A stretch of DNA of 64,000 bases from positions 10,245,001-10,309,000 of the forward strand of contig BSYQ01000001.1 of the NCBI GenBank assembly GCA_030272585.1, in the 5' to 3' direction. The notes beneath the pieces were generated by a model. The model did no database searches. It was given only the letters and a program-made list of their open reading frames with translations, and was not told the DNA's origin. Every line of letters begins with the position of its first letter. The first letter of the stretch is position 1. Made by a program: the position numbers and the translations under genes. Origin of the DNA: Bryopsis sp. KO-2023. Taxonomy: Eukaryota; Chlorophyta; Ulvophyceae; Bryopsidales; Bryopsidaceae. Shown in pieces: positions 12,370-21,517 of this stretch.

Positions 12370-13455
12370 ACGATTGTCAAAGTCAACGATGCTGTAGTGG
12401 AGGCGATTTCTCAGTCTGCCTCCACCGTGTCCGACGGGGGGGATGGACAGGCACAAGCTGAAGTGGCAGCCACAGCTATCGGGAAGGCTGTGGCAAAAGC
12501 CCTTGCAGGAGCGGGTGTGGATTTAGAAGTCATCGGTCAAGGCTCCGCTAAAGGCATAGCATCAACCCAGGCTCCAGCTATAGCTAAAGCCACAGCCAAA
12601 GCAGTCGCCAAGGCGATTGCTGAAGTGACACAGGGATTCTGCCGAAGCCGAAACGACAGGAGGAAGAGCTGTGTCTGAGCAAAGAACCGTGGCGACCGCT
12701 GTTGCCAGGCCTGTTGCCAAAGTCTTGATTTTTGCTTTTGCTTATGTCGGCGATGGTATTATTGGCTGGATATCCTCATGCCTACTTCTGAGAAGAATGA
12801 TGTAAAAGAAGCGCGGCTATAAATATGTGTCAGATAAATAGCATGATCCTTATCCTTATAATTTTGGTGTTTTGTTTTCGGTCCAGGGGAGGTGGTGCCG
12901 GAAGCCTCTGGAGAAATCTCCTCTGAGGTCAAGGATGAATCGACTGCATCAGTGGACAGCAGGAGCGAAGCCACTGGGGAGGGGAGAGCCGAAGGCAGTG
13001 CGATAGGAGATGCTACAGCAAAACAAGTGGTTCCAGGGCAACCGTCAGAAGCCAAACCCACTGAAACAAAACCAGTGACTGACTGACTGACAGAGTCGGA
13101 CCCTGGCACAGCAAGCAGCGGCAATGAAAAGGTGGAAACCGGGCCGGAAGCGACTGGGGAGTCGGAGGAGAGTTCTTCTGGATCGACCTGGAATGGAGGT
13201 GGTGGAGGAGGTCAGGGCTCTGTCAAGCTCGTTACGGAGATTGGGAGCGGTGGTGATGAGTTGAGTGGGGAGGTGGGGATAGTCATGCTTCCAGGGGGGT
13301 CAGTCAGAGCCAGGACAAAGGGAAAGAGAAAGAAACCTAAGAAAGACAAGAAATCTAGAAGAGAAAGGAGACGCAATCGGAAGAACAGAGGCAATGATGA
13401 TGACTATAAACACATGAGGATGTTCCAAGGTTGCTTGCTTGTATATGAGGGTTGA
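12370..13455 (+). pseudogene. Ala-rich helical protein gene, cargo of the TIR element, probably damaged
   Basis: A splice acceptor (TTTTATTCAG, 12360-12369) opens an exon encoding TIVKVNDAVVEAISQSAS and then an Ala/Lys-rich stretch with units such as GKAVAKALAG and IAKATAKAVAKAIAE. Such heptad-like A/K repeats form long amphipathic helices and resemble fibrous or silk-like proteins. I do not recognise a family. Near 12630 the Ala-rich frame gives way to a frame reading SAEAETTGGRAVSEQ, which continues the same composition and suggests a frameshift. A second exon from about 12887 is acidic and Glu/Ser/Thr-rich. It meets an in-frame TGA at 13084-13086 inside a (TGAC)n tract and then continues in the same frame to a strongly basic tail (KGKRKKPKKDKKSRRERRR) ending at 13455. 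No convincing start codon was found. Confidence 0.5.
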
Positions 13456-13856
13456 TTCGATTTTTCAAAGGAAATCAAACCTCTCTGGTGTTATGATTTT
13501 GCTTCGCATCAGATAAAATGTTTTGTTTCTCCTGTTCTTTTTTACTGATGAATTTCAGTGTTCAGTTTGCTCTGTGTTGAGCCAGTTCAAGTTGTTTTAG
13601 GTGGGGCTATGCTTCCAGAGATAATGGGGACAAGTATTCTATGACAGAGGGAAGAAGGTTGATTTGTTCGTTTGTATGTATGGGAACACGTAGTTGATAA
13701 GACGAACAAGGCTTTTAAGGGTTTTTTGACAGAGGAGTATAATGGATTTTAGCAACGCTTACCAGAATCCATAAACCAGAAAATTGAGCTGGGCACGCGC
13801 ACATGGAACCCACAAGTGCTTTTCTCACCTCTTTCGCTGGAGCCAGCATCCTCGAG

Positions 13857-13964
13857 CCCGTTTGTCTTGTGTATCACAACCCTCCCTCAATTCGCGCGCT
13901 TCCCTTCTACCCCGTTTGTCTTGTGTATCACAACCCTCCCTCAATTCGCGCGCTTCCCTTCTAC
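13857..13964 (+). repeat. 54-bp tandem duplication
   Basis: CCCGTTTGTCTTGTGTATCA and the following bases occur at 13857 and again at 13911, with essentially no differences. This implies a recent duplication at the edge of the nested foldback. Confidence 0.85.
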
Positions 13965-14300
13965 CAGACACTCACACTCACAGTTCGCGCTTCCCTTCCA
14001 GACACACACTGAAACGGCTCCTGGCTATCACACCAAGAACTCGCTCACACTCACACTAAAACGGCTTCGCCGAACGGGCGAACGATCCCAAGCTCTAGAG
14101 CGAGTTGTAGCGCTTCCCTTCCAGACACTCACACTAAAACGGCTTCGCCGAACGGGCGAACGAACCCGAGCTCCAGAGCGAGTTCATGGTGTGATAGCCA
14201 AAATCCGTTTCAGTGTGAGTGTGAGTGTCTGGAAGGGAAGCGCGAACTGTGAGTGTGAGCTTCTGGTGGAAGGGAAGTGCGAACTGAGGGAGGGTTGTGG
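13929..14300. repeat. Nested foldback (inverted repeat) inside the TIR element
   Basis: The arms 13929-14046 and 14176-14300 are inverted copies of each other at roughly 85-90 percent identity by eye. Both contain the blocks ACAACCCTCCCTCA, GCGCTTCCCTTCCAGACAC, GGCTATCACACCA and GAACTCGCTC. The loop holds two copies of ACGGCTTCGCCGAACGGGCG. This looks like a separate foldback element or a former palindromic end. Confidence 0.8.
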
Positions 14301-14380
14301 TCGCCGTCGTTGTCTTGTTGGTTCGTCGTTTGCGGCGCCGACGTTTCGTCGTTTATCTCTTGATGATTGATTGACTGATT

Positions 14381-14565
14381 GTCTCCGTGACGGACTCGGT
14401 CTTTCAAGGCGTTTCTGCGTTTGTCGCTGGTATCGCGGGGTATCGGCGGGCATCGACGATATCGTGGGTATCAGTGGGGTATAATTGGGTATCATGGGTA
14501 TCATGGGGTATCATGGGGTATCATGGGTACCATGATACCCAGGCGCAGGTTACCTCGGAGCCCTG
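14381..14565 (-). repeat. Right terminal inverted repeat
   Basis: About 185 bp, the inverted partner of 11119-11313. It reads GTCTCCGTGACGGACTCGGT at its inner edge and AGGTTACCTCGGAGCCCTG at its outer edge, with the GGGTATCATGGG-type repeat block between them. Confidence 0.85.
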
Positions 14566-14572
14566 CCATTGT
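14566..14572 (+). repeat. Right target-site duplication CCATTGT
   Basis: An exact direct copy of 11112-11118, placed directly after the right inverted repeat. Confidence 0.6.
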
Positions 14573-15225
14573 ATGGTAACCACGCCAGAAACCCAAAATG
14601 ACGTGGACCTTCGGACGACGGACACGTGAAAGTCCATCGTGGGCGTCTTAATTGAAGTGTATTAAGTCATTAAACGGAGTTTTAAAAAGGGCTAAAGAGT
14701 AAAAGAGTTCTATTATGGTTTGTCTCGTTCAAGACAAACCATTATTGACTTCAGTTGCAAGTCCCCGCACCACCTCTGCAACGTGCTAATCGTCTCAGCA
14801 CATCCCAATCACAGTTGTGTCCTTTCCAGAAAACATCAGCACCACCATCAAGCAAGCCTGATTTGTCTGAATGTGTTGAATTCAGTGTGGCATTTTCTGA
14901 GTTTTATGTTACATCTATGGTGTTTGTTTGGAACACTTATTGGAGCATTTTAAAGACATTTTTGGTGACATTCTATGCCCACGATAAAAAATAAAATGCA
15001 GTTTAGGACAGTTCTCCCAAAGAAAAGCTCAAAATTCGTCAGACTAGCCATCGGCCTCCCTCAATAAAACAAACTCCCTAATCCCCCCTCCCAAAAGAAA
15101 AAAAGAAAAAGAAGCAAAACATCTTATTCTGCAGCTGAATAGCACCCCTCTCTCAAACATCTCGAATATCTCAGGAACCCCTCACAGTCAGTCTGAGGTT
15201 CTGAGGTCGATTGGGCCGCATGAAA
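14566..15225. other. 3' flank of the GH47 gene; small hairpin at 14715-14742
   Basis: No coding signal. It holds a perfect 11-bp hairpin, ATGGTTTGTCT / AGACAAACCAT with a 6-base loop (14715-14742). The part next to the mannosidase stop is C-rich on this strand, which means G-rich on the sense strand of that gene. Confidence 0.6.
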
Positions 15226-16788
15226 TCACCCCAGTCCCAGCAGGTTTTCCAGCTGGGACTGAGCTCTTTCGGGGGTCCATTGAGGGTCAAGGCTCAAAGG
15301 ATGTGCCTCCGTGTTGAACACCCAATTCTCGAGATCCACCTTGTTATCATCATCGAACAGCAAATACAAATACTTGAGACTCTCCGACAGAAAGAACGAC
15401 TCTTGTACATCATTGTAGCTCTTTGGGATGGTAACATCCTCCAGCCCGCTGTATCCACCTTCTGGAATCTTTGCATGTTGTTCCCAAGCCTGGAAAATGT
15501 TCCAGCCCCATCGTCTGTATTTCTCCTTGCCGGTGACCTTGAACAAAGTGTAGATGCTCTCGATGGTCTCTGGCCTCAACTTGTGTTGATTGTCGAAAGC
15601 CAGCTCGAGATCACTTCGCCCATCCAAGGGGAAAGCCACCAGCTCCGCTGCCAACCCGGTCTCATTCACAGTGCTGTACATCCTGTAGCAGGTTTCACAC
15701 AGATGCTCAGCCAGTTGCAGGCTTTTTCTCCTTCGATTGCGGTTGCCGATGTGCAGCGAACCCAATGCCAGCATTCCTGGGGTGCAGCAGCTCAAATGGT
15801 GCATGTAGTGGGAAACTTTGGTCTTGAGGTGGTTCCAGTCGCTGAGGTGGACAAGATTCCTTCCGTGAACGATCAAATGTCTCTCCATCCCAGCAACCAT
15901 CGCTGAGTAGTCCTCCCCGTACATCTGCTGCAATGGCAAATCCTCCCCCCAGGCACCCAGCTGAATGTACCGCTTCAGCAAATATTCATAGAAACTGTCA
16001 ATTCCATCCGAAAGTGTGTACCTGCCATCCTGGTCGGCTTGATCCATGCGAATCCTGTTCGGACGGAGCCCATCAAATGTGTCGAATTGATTTCTTGCCA
16101 CCTGGGCAGCTCTTTCAGAGAAGTTTCTGTACATCGAGTTCCCAGTCAGACGGGATAAGGCACCAAACTCCAATTGACAGCTACCCACATCAGCAAACGA
16201 AGTCACCGTGTGTGTTCTGTTGGGAGTCCCAGTCGTCAAATTCAGGGACGGGTAGGGAAATCCAAGGGCTGAGTCAAAACTGCCGATCAGACGATCCCCC
16301 AAGTCGATCGACTTCTGTAAGAATAAGCTGTCTCCAGTGAGGTAATATGTGCTCAGAAGCCCACCCAAGAAGCGAATCGTTGTTTCGAAAAACGAAACTT
16401 CTGCACCAGCTCTATCGAAGTCGAGACTGGTTTGGATCCACGCTCGACCTTGCTGGTATTCTTCCGACAGCCCCATGATCAACGCCGTGTCCAAGGCGTC
16501 CACTATCGTCAGACCCAGGCCTCCGAACGTGTTGCTGTGGTTTTGACTGAGGGGCTTCAACCCATCATGTCCCCACGCATACCGTCTGTACCCATTCCAA
16601 GCGTGAAGGAACGCTCGTTTAACCAGGATTTTTGCTTGTGACGCTTCTACGTTATCTACGCCGTCGGTGGCGCTGGGGCCCCTTGACAGAAGCGACGAAA
16701 CTCCTGACAAACCGATTGGATCTCTGCCGATGATATATCCAACGAGCACCGCGACAACGAAGCCAAAGAGATGGCTCGTGGGTTGCAT
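15226..16788 (-). CDS. Class I alpha-1,2-mannosidase (GH47), ER/Golgi type
   Basis: A single-exon gene of 520 residues. The ATG at 16786-16788 starts MQPTSHLFGFVVAVLVGYII, a short cytosolic tail and signal-anchor helix, giving a type II membrane protein. An upstream non-ATG extension exists but is not needed. Family marks include GLGLTIVDALDTALIMGL, ETTIRFLGGLLSTYYLTGD and the C-terminal VFNTEAHPL, whose Thr binds the catalytic calcium in GH47 enzymes. Known activity: removal of alpha-1,2-linked mannose from N-glycans, as in ER mannosidase I/MAN1B1 or plant MNS proteins, acting in glycan maturation and ER quality control. The length fits the family, and no inactivating change is seen. It is one of very few intronless genes in the window, which may reflect retroposition or intron loss. 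Confidence 0.92.
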   Translation of the reverse strand: MQPTSHLFGFVVAVLVGYIIGRDPIGLSGVSSLLSRGPSATDGVDNVEASQAKILVKRAFLHAWNGYRRYAWGHDGLKPLSQNHSNTFGGLGLTIVDALDTALIMGLSEEYQQGRAWIQTSLDFDRAGAEVSFFETTIRFLGGLLSTYYLTGDSLFLQKSIDLGDRLIGSFDSALGFPYPSLNLTTGTPNRTHTVTSFADVGSCQLEFGALSRLTGNSMYRNFSERAAQVARNQFDTFDGLRPNRIRMDQADQDGRYTLSDGIDSFYEYLLKRYIQLGAWGEDLPLQQMYGEDYSAMVAGMERHLIVHGRNLVHLSDWNHLKTKVSHYMHHLSCCTPGMLALGSLHIGNRNRRRKSLQLAEHLCETCYRMYSTVNETGLAAELVAFPLDGRSDLELAFDNQHKLRPETIESIYTLFKVTGKEKYRRWGWNIFQAWEQHAKIPEGGYSGLEDVTIPKSYNDVQESFFLSESLKYLYLLFDDDNKVDLENWVFNTEAHPLSLDPQWTPERAQSQLENLLGLG

Positions 16789-16840
16789 TGTGAGCTGACG
16801 TTTGAGACAAGTCCCGACCTTTCTTGTCCTCACCTTACAG

Positions 16841-17480
16841 CTAAGCAAGCAGCTGGACTCCTACGTTTCCGACCAGAGAGAGTGTCGTCGAGCCATGTTT
16901 CTGTACTTGGTCAATTTCACTGGGAGTGGCGTATGCATCCTTGAACACAAAGGATGTCAGCATTTTTTCAACCACGTAACGCTTGCTGAAAGATAATGAA
17001 ATCAAGAAGGTTGCATCAATCAATCAATCAATAATAACAACCCACAGCAAAAGCGAGGCGATATTCCTCTCTCTCTCTGGGGCTAGCAGATCGTTGTTTT
17101 ACTTGTGTTGTAAATCTTACGAAAGGAACAGAAACTGGGGAAGCATATCATGAAAGCTTGCAATACTTTGGGTAGCTCTTTTTGTAAGAACGATCAGTTC
17201 AACCCCCACCACCCTTAAATAAACTCCTCTAAATCCCTGTCTCCCACAATCTCCCAGATCTCCGACAACTGCCAGCCCAGGGTTTGCGATACCTGAAAAA
17301 AGCAAACGCAGGAGCAAAAGGAAAATGTGACCACATCTCCACAGCCTTGTGGGCAGTCCCTTGTGCTGGCAGCGAACATCAAGATGGATGGCGCGTTTGA
17401 ATAAAAGCCTGATCATCTCGAATGCTTGGCCACTCAAACGAAAGCTGAGTGGTTGCCACTGCCGCCCACAGCCTGGCACT
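16841..17480 (-). CDS. Unresolved short multi-exon gene
   Basis: On the minus strand a clear acceptor (TTTCAG) opens a last exon reading KRYVVEKMLTSFVFKDAYAT and onward, ending VQLLA and TAG at 16841-16843. Upstream, another acceptor (TTTTTTCAG near 17295) opens a segment readable as QTLGWQLSEIWEIVGD, and a possible start (MSARLWAAVATTQLSF) lies near 17483. I could not join all the pieces in one frame with certainty and do not recognise the family. The stop lies only about 50 bp upstream of the mannosidase start codon on the same strand, so the two are head-to-tail and very tight. Confidence 0.35.
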
Positions 17481-18415
17481 CATCTTATCATTCTGGCACA
17501 CATTGAAGAAGCGAGGACGCCAGTGGAACTGCCACCGGCCAATCCAGGGTGCGATATTGCTACGGGCAGGGATTCCGGCTGGACGCGCGTTCTGTACCGC
17601 CGTTTTTCTTCGGCCACAGTTTTGTGACATTCTCGTCTCTGGGGAGCCTGTTCGCAGTTCAGAGTCCAGAAGCGAGGCATCTCGACGCTGGCAAGGCCCG
17701 TTCATTCATTGGCGCCTGTGCGACGCCGATTCATCCACAGGCACGTCGACTTTGCTTTCTTTGCTACATACTAATACTTTCCAGCGTTTCTTTTCCGACG
17801 GAAGCTTAATTCCCCCTGAGGTTGAGAATTTCGCGTGAGATTCGCTTCCCCGCGGTCGGCGTTCGTTGAAATTTGCTTTTGTCGAAGGCTTGGGATCGTG
17901 TTTGGGTTTTTTAGCGCTCGCGAGAAAGGCTTGGGGAAGCGCCTGACTGGTCGGTTGGTGCGCTGGGTTATGTGTTGAAAGTCAAACTGTACGACGGACG
18001 ACTCCTAGCAGCGAAGGCAGACACAGTCTCGCTATTTGGGGGAACAGTGTTTTTGATATCGGACGGTTTCGACGCTGTGGGTTCCTGACCATAGGCCCCC
18101 TTATTCGTTCCAGTCACTCAACCCGCTGACACCCACTTTGACGTTTTCGGTCTGGACGTTCACAGGTTCGTTCCGTATCGATTGATTTTAGTGACGCGAG
18201 GGTGAGGAAAAAGGAAACCCAACTCGAGGAAGGTTCGAAGGCCACCGTGGATAAAAGAGGAAAGATTCCATTTCGGGGCGACCATAATCGGAACACGAGA
18301 AGAAGACGAAGAAGAAAAAAAGAAGAGCGAAGTCCAAAGTAGAAGCCCAGAAAAAAAGAGGAAAAGTGTGGGTTTCAGAAACAGGGGAAAAATCCAAGGA
18401 AAAGGGTAGAACAAA
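17481..18415. other. Intergenic, divergent promoter region
   Basis: About 0.9 kb between the short minus-strand gene and the plus-strand gene starting at 18416. It is richer in CpG (for example around 17560-17950) than the 3' flanks and has no supported reading frame. It probably holds both promoters and 5' UTRs, ending in an A/G-rich leader at 18290-18410. Confidence 0.45.
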
Positions 18416-21400
18416 ATGGTTTTCAGTGGAAGAAGAAAGAGCTGGGCCATGAAGTCCGCGCGGGCCACGCCTTTCGACTCTCTTCAAGATAGTCGTTCTT
18501 CATCGTTCAGCCTATCCAGACGCAGTGTGACGGGGACGGGTGCTTTGAGCGCTCCTCGCGTGGTGGAGTCGGTCGGCCCCGATGGAACCCCCGAAACCGC
18601 CGAAAGGAAGGGAGTCCCCGAGAAAAGGTTCGTCGATCTTTGCCCAGCACCTGGGGCGGGCTGTTTTTTTTCTTCTTTCGAGGCCCACCGTGGTTTCTCT
18701 GACGACACGCCCCCCCTCCCCTTTCAAAATTCACAGGAACTTCAGGAAGGGCTGAGGATCAACAACGCAGGATAGGTGCTTTTTTTCTGTATATGTGTGT
18801 GTGTGCGTGGATGTGACTAATCGGCATGACCTTTGACCATTGACTGAAAATGCTGCAATGCTCTACTGACCAACACAAGACCTTTTGACACAGATTGACA
18901 ACCCTTGACACTCGCTGGTTGACCTCCGCTTTTTTTTTAGTTGGGGACTTTTGGTTGCTGCACAGAACTCGACGACCGCGATGGTTTCCCTTCCCTAGGA
19001 TTCACATTCCATTCTTTTCACGAGGAACCAAGAACGAACAACTCTCCGATTCATCCTGCCTTGAGGCAAACAACCCTTTTTCACCCCCATGCAGACACAG
19101 TGTGGATGTTGTGGGGTACAGACGTCAAATGCAGCCTACGCAGATGCCAGACCCTTCAGGAACCACCAGCTCCGAGATTTCCGAAAGGGTGAGCGAAAGG
19201 ATCAGCGACACAATGAGAGGTGTGGATGGAAGCGCAGATGCTCGGAGTCCTGGAGCATCTGATGAAAATTGGCCGCCCTCTCCTTCTAGGAATTCGCAAC
19301 ATGTCTACCGGGCAGGGTCGCTAGATTTTTGGCAGGCGTCTATGAGTTTGGCAGGCTTGTATCCTAACGGAGACCCCACCACGTCCAATAGGTCTTGGAA
19401 TGGAAATGCGTCAAGAAGTATAACTTCTCCACCACCAGGTAGGGATTTTTCAAAAAAATCGCAGCATGGAATTCCGGTTTGAATCATGGTTAGGCTGGGA
19501 GCCCAGGCTGCCTGGGAGTTTTCTTGGTGGCTAGGTTTTCAGGGGGCGTTTTTGCTGCACCACCTGTAAATCATAAAATTGAACCAGAGTCGAGTTCGGG
19601 TGGTGTTGTGAAGGGTTGCCGCCGTTAATGAACCAAAGGGCGGTCCATCCAGCTTTCGCAGAAGGACGTCTAACACCCACGAGAAGTCACGGGAGGTCAT
19701 GTTCAGCGTCTAGTTTTCAGAGCCGGAGTCAGGATCCGTTCAATCAAGTAACACTGACCCCCATGGATGTTGATCAACTCAGCTCGAGACGGCCATCCAG
19801 TGCGTTTCTTGGAGGCAGTCAAATCTTTAGCAGGGTGGAGTCCCAGGAGAGTTTCCATGAATGGCAACAGCGTGCCAGACATGGCGACCAAAGTGGGGGG
19901 ACCCCGGTGACTCTGGACATACCCATGCGCGCTGTGATGGAGGAAAGGGATCAGCAAGCAGACCAACCACCAGCGCCTCACAGATTTATTACAGGCAGTG
20001 CTGAAGCGAATGCAAGACTTAGCATGGATAGCTTGTGTCGGACCAGTGGCCAACGAACCCCATTCGGTTCCTTCATCGAGGACACGATCATGGCAGACGA
20101 TCAGGATAGGTCAGGGGGGCTGCGCCACTTGCCTCCCCGACCTGGGGGGAGCTTGGGCCCCATCATGCTGTATTCGGAAACTTTGGAGGCTGCCCATCAA
20201 GCCCACTATGCTGCTTACGGAACACCGTACCCGGAGGGTCCTCCAGGGAGTTTCGACGCCGGGCTCTCGCAATCCCACGCTCATTTCAACCAACCCCCAC
20301 CGCCTCCCGTTGGGAACAGCTACGTGTCCGATGCTGTGATTTACCACAGGTCGCTCTTTTTCGAGCAGCTCGTAATGAGGGACCCAAACGCTCCGGACTT
20401 GAGCGACCACCACACCGACCGACATCATGAATCTTTGCACCACGGAATGCACCACCACCCGATTCCCCCTCCGACAGAGCATCCGGATGATATGGTGGAT
20501 ATTCCTGACTACCCCACCACGGTGCACTCGATGTCGAATCGATCTTGCCACGACAACGCGAGGCATTTGTACAGTGAAGAAACTAGGGAAGAAGACGAAG
20601 AAGAAACCGAGACTGGGAGCAATACCTTCAAGGCATGGCTGGATGAGTTGGAGGAGCGTGGGGAATATCGCAGAAAAGAATGCACTTACCGGATCGTTTG
20701 CCAAAGGACGTTCATGAAGCAAATGAAAGACAAACTACAAGCCAGGTGAGGGTCAAACGCCGGGATGCGTAAAAATCCACTAAGATCTGGATGTATCATA
20801 CGTTTGATTGGATGGGCTTTTATCGGTGGTTGGTGGTGATGTATTGCAGTAAGCTGGCTTTAAATCGATTGAAAATGGGACTGGGTCCCGAGCTGACAGA
20901 AAAAGTACTAGCTCTTCGAACCCGGTTCAGCAGCCGCAGAAGAATGAAGGCCATCGAGGACCGAAGGAAATATCATGAAGAGGAAGATCTTGATTTGTGG
21001 GCTGGACCAATGCTCGAAATGGAAGTTGAATTGGAACTCGAGGTAATGGATGAAAAGGATCTGCAAGTGGTAAATCCTCTTTCTGTTTTTTTTTAATGGC
21101 CTATATTTCTGTTGCCGTATGGTGGGCTTGCAAGCAAAAATCATTCAAGCATCTCAGCTGGACTGTTTTTTTGTTACATTTTTTTTTTTAACCCACATAA
21201 AAGCAGTAATTTTTTTGTTATTCTTTCTCAACCCCCAAAAAGGCAGTAGTCCTAACCAGGAGAAATCAAAGGGTGTGAAAGCCTTCCTGCAAGCAGGTCC
21301 TGCAAGCAGGTCCTGCAAGGAGGTTAAAATCGACGAGTTCATTTTTTTTTCATAATTTGGAGAGTTTTTTGTTTCTTGTTTGGTTTCTAGGAGGGTTGCT

Positions 21401-21517
21401 GGCATGCGTATTAGCCTAAGGAACGTTTTTCGTTGTTGTTGTTTTTTTCCCCGTTAGGTTGGTTACGAGTCTGACTCATCCTGGGTGTCTGCCGAGGATG
21501 ATATCCTCATGGCGTGA
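18416..21517 (+). CDS. Uncharacterised 646-residue low-complexity protein
   Basis: Five exons join in phase: 18416-18627, 19122-19438, 19614-20745, 20850-21069 and 21458-21517. The protein begins MVFSGRRKSWAMKSAR and is mostly disordered: Ser/Arg-rich at the N-terminus, Pro/Gly/His-rich in the middle (including HHGMHHHPIPPP) and acidic near the end of exon 3. The only segment that looks folded runs through AWLDELEERGEYRRK, CQRTFMKQMKDKLQA, TRFSSRRRMKAIEDRRKYHE and ends in an acidic tail. This helical, charged C-terminal 130 residues may be a binding module. I recognise no family. Disorder and charge suggest a regulatory or scaffold protein, but that is inference. It is followed by the longest gene-free stretch of the window. 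Confidence 0.7.

Larger units (their letters stand above)
11119..14565. mobile_element. TIR DNA transposon, non-autonomous, with cargo gene
   Basis: A 3.45-kb element is bounded by long inverted repeats (11119-11313 and 14381-14565) and a 7-bp direct repeat, CCATTGT. Both ends read inward as roughly SAGGRCYCCGAGGTAACC, then a block of GATACCC-type repeats, then a unique block containing GCGTTTCTGCGTTTGTCG. The inside holds an Ala-rich gene (about 12370-13455), a 54-bp tandem duplication and a nested foldback (13929-14300). I found no transposase or integrase motif, so the element is probably mobilised in trans. Long TIRs with gene cargo recall Mutator-like (Pack-MULE) elements. However, those usually make 8-11 bp duplications and only 7 bases are exact here, so the superfamily is unresolved. 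It sits 54 bp from the IFT139 start codon. Confidence 0.75.

Noticed and set aside
15211-15906. 231-codon plus-strand frame within the mannosidase
   Set aside because: It is the antisense of a well-conserved GH47 enzyme and shows no domain of its own.
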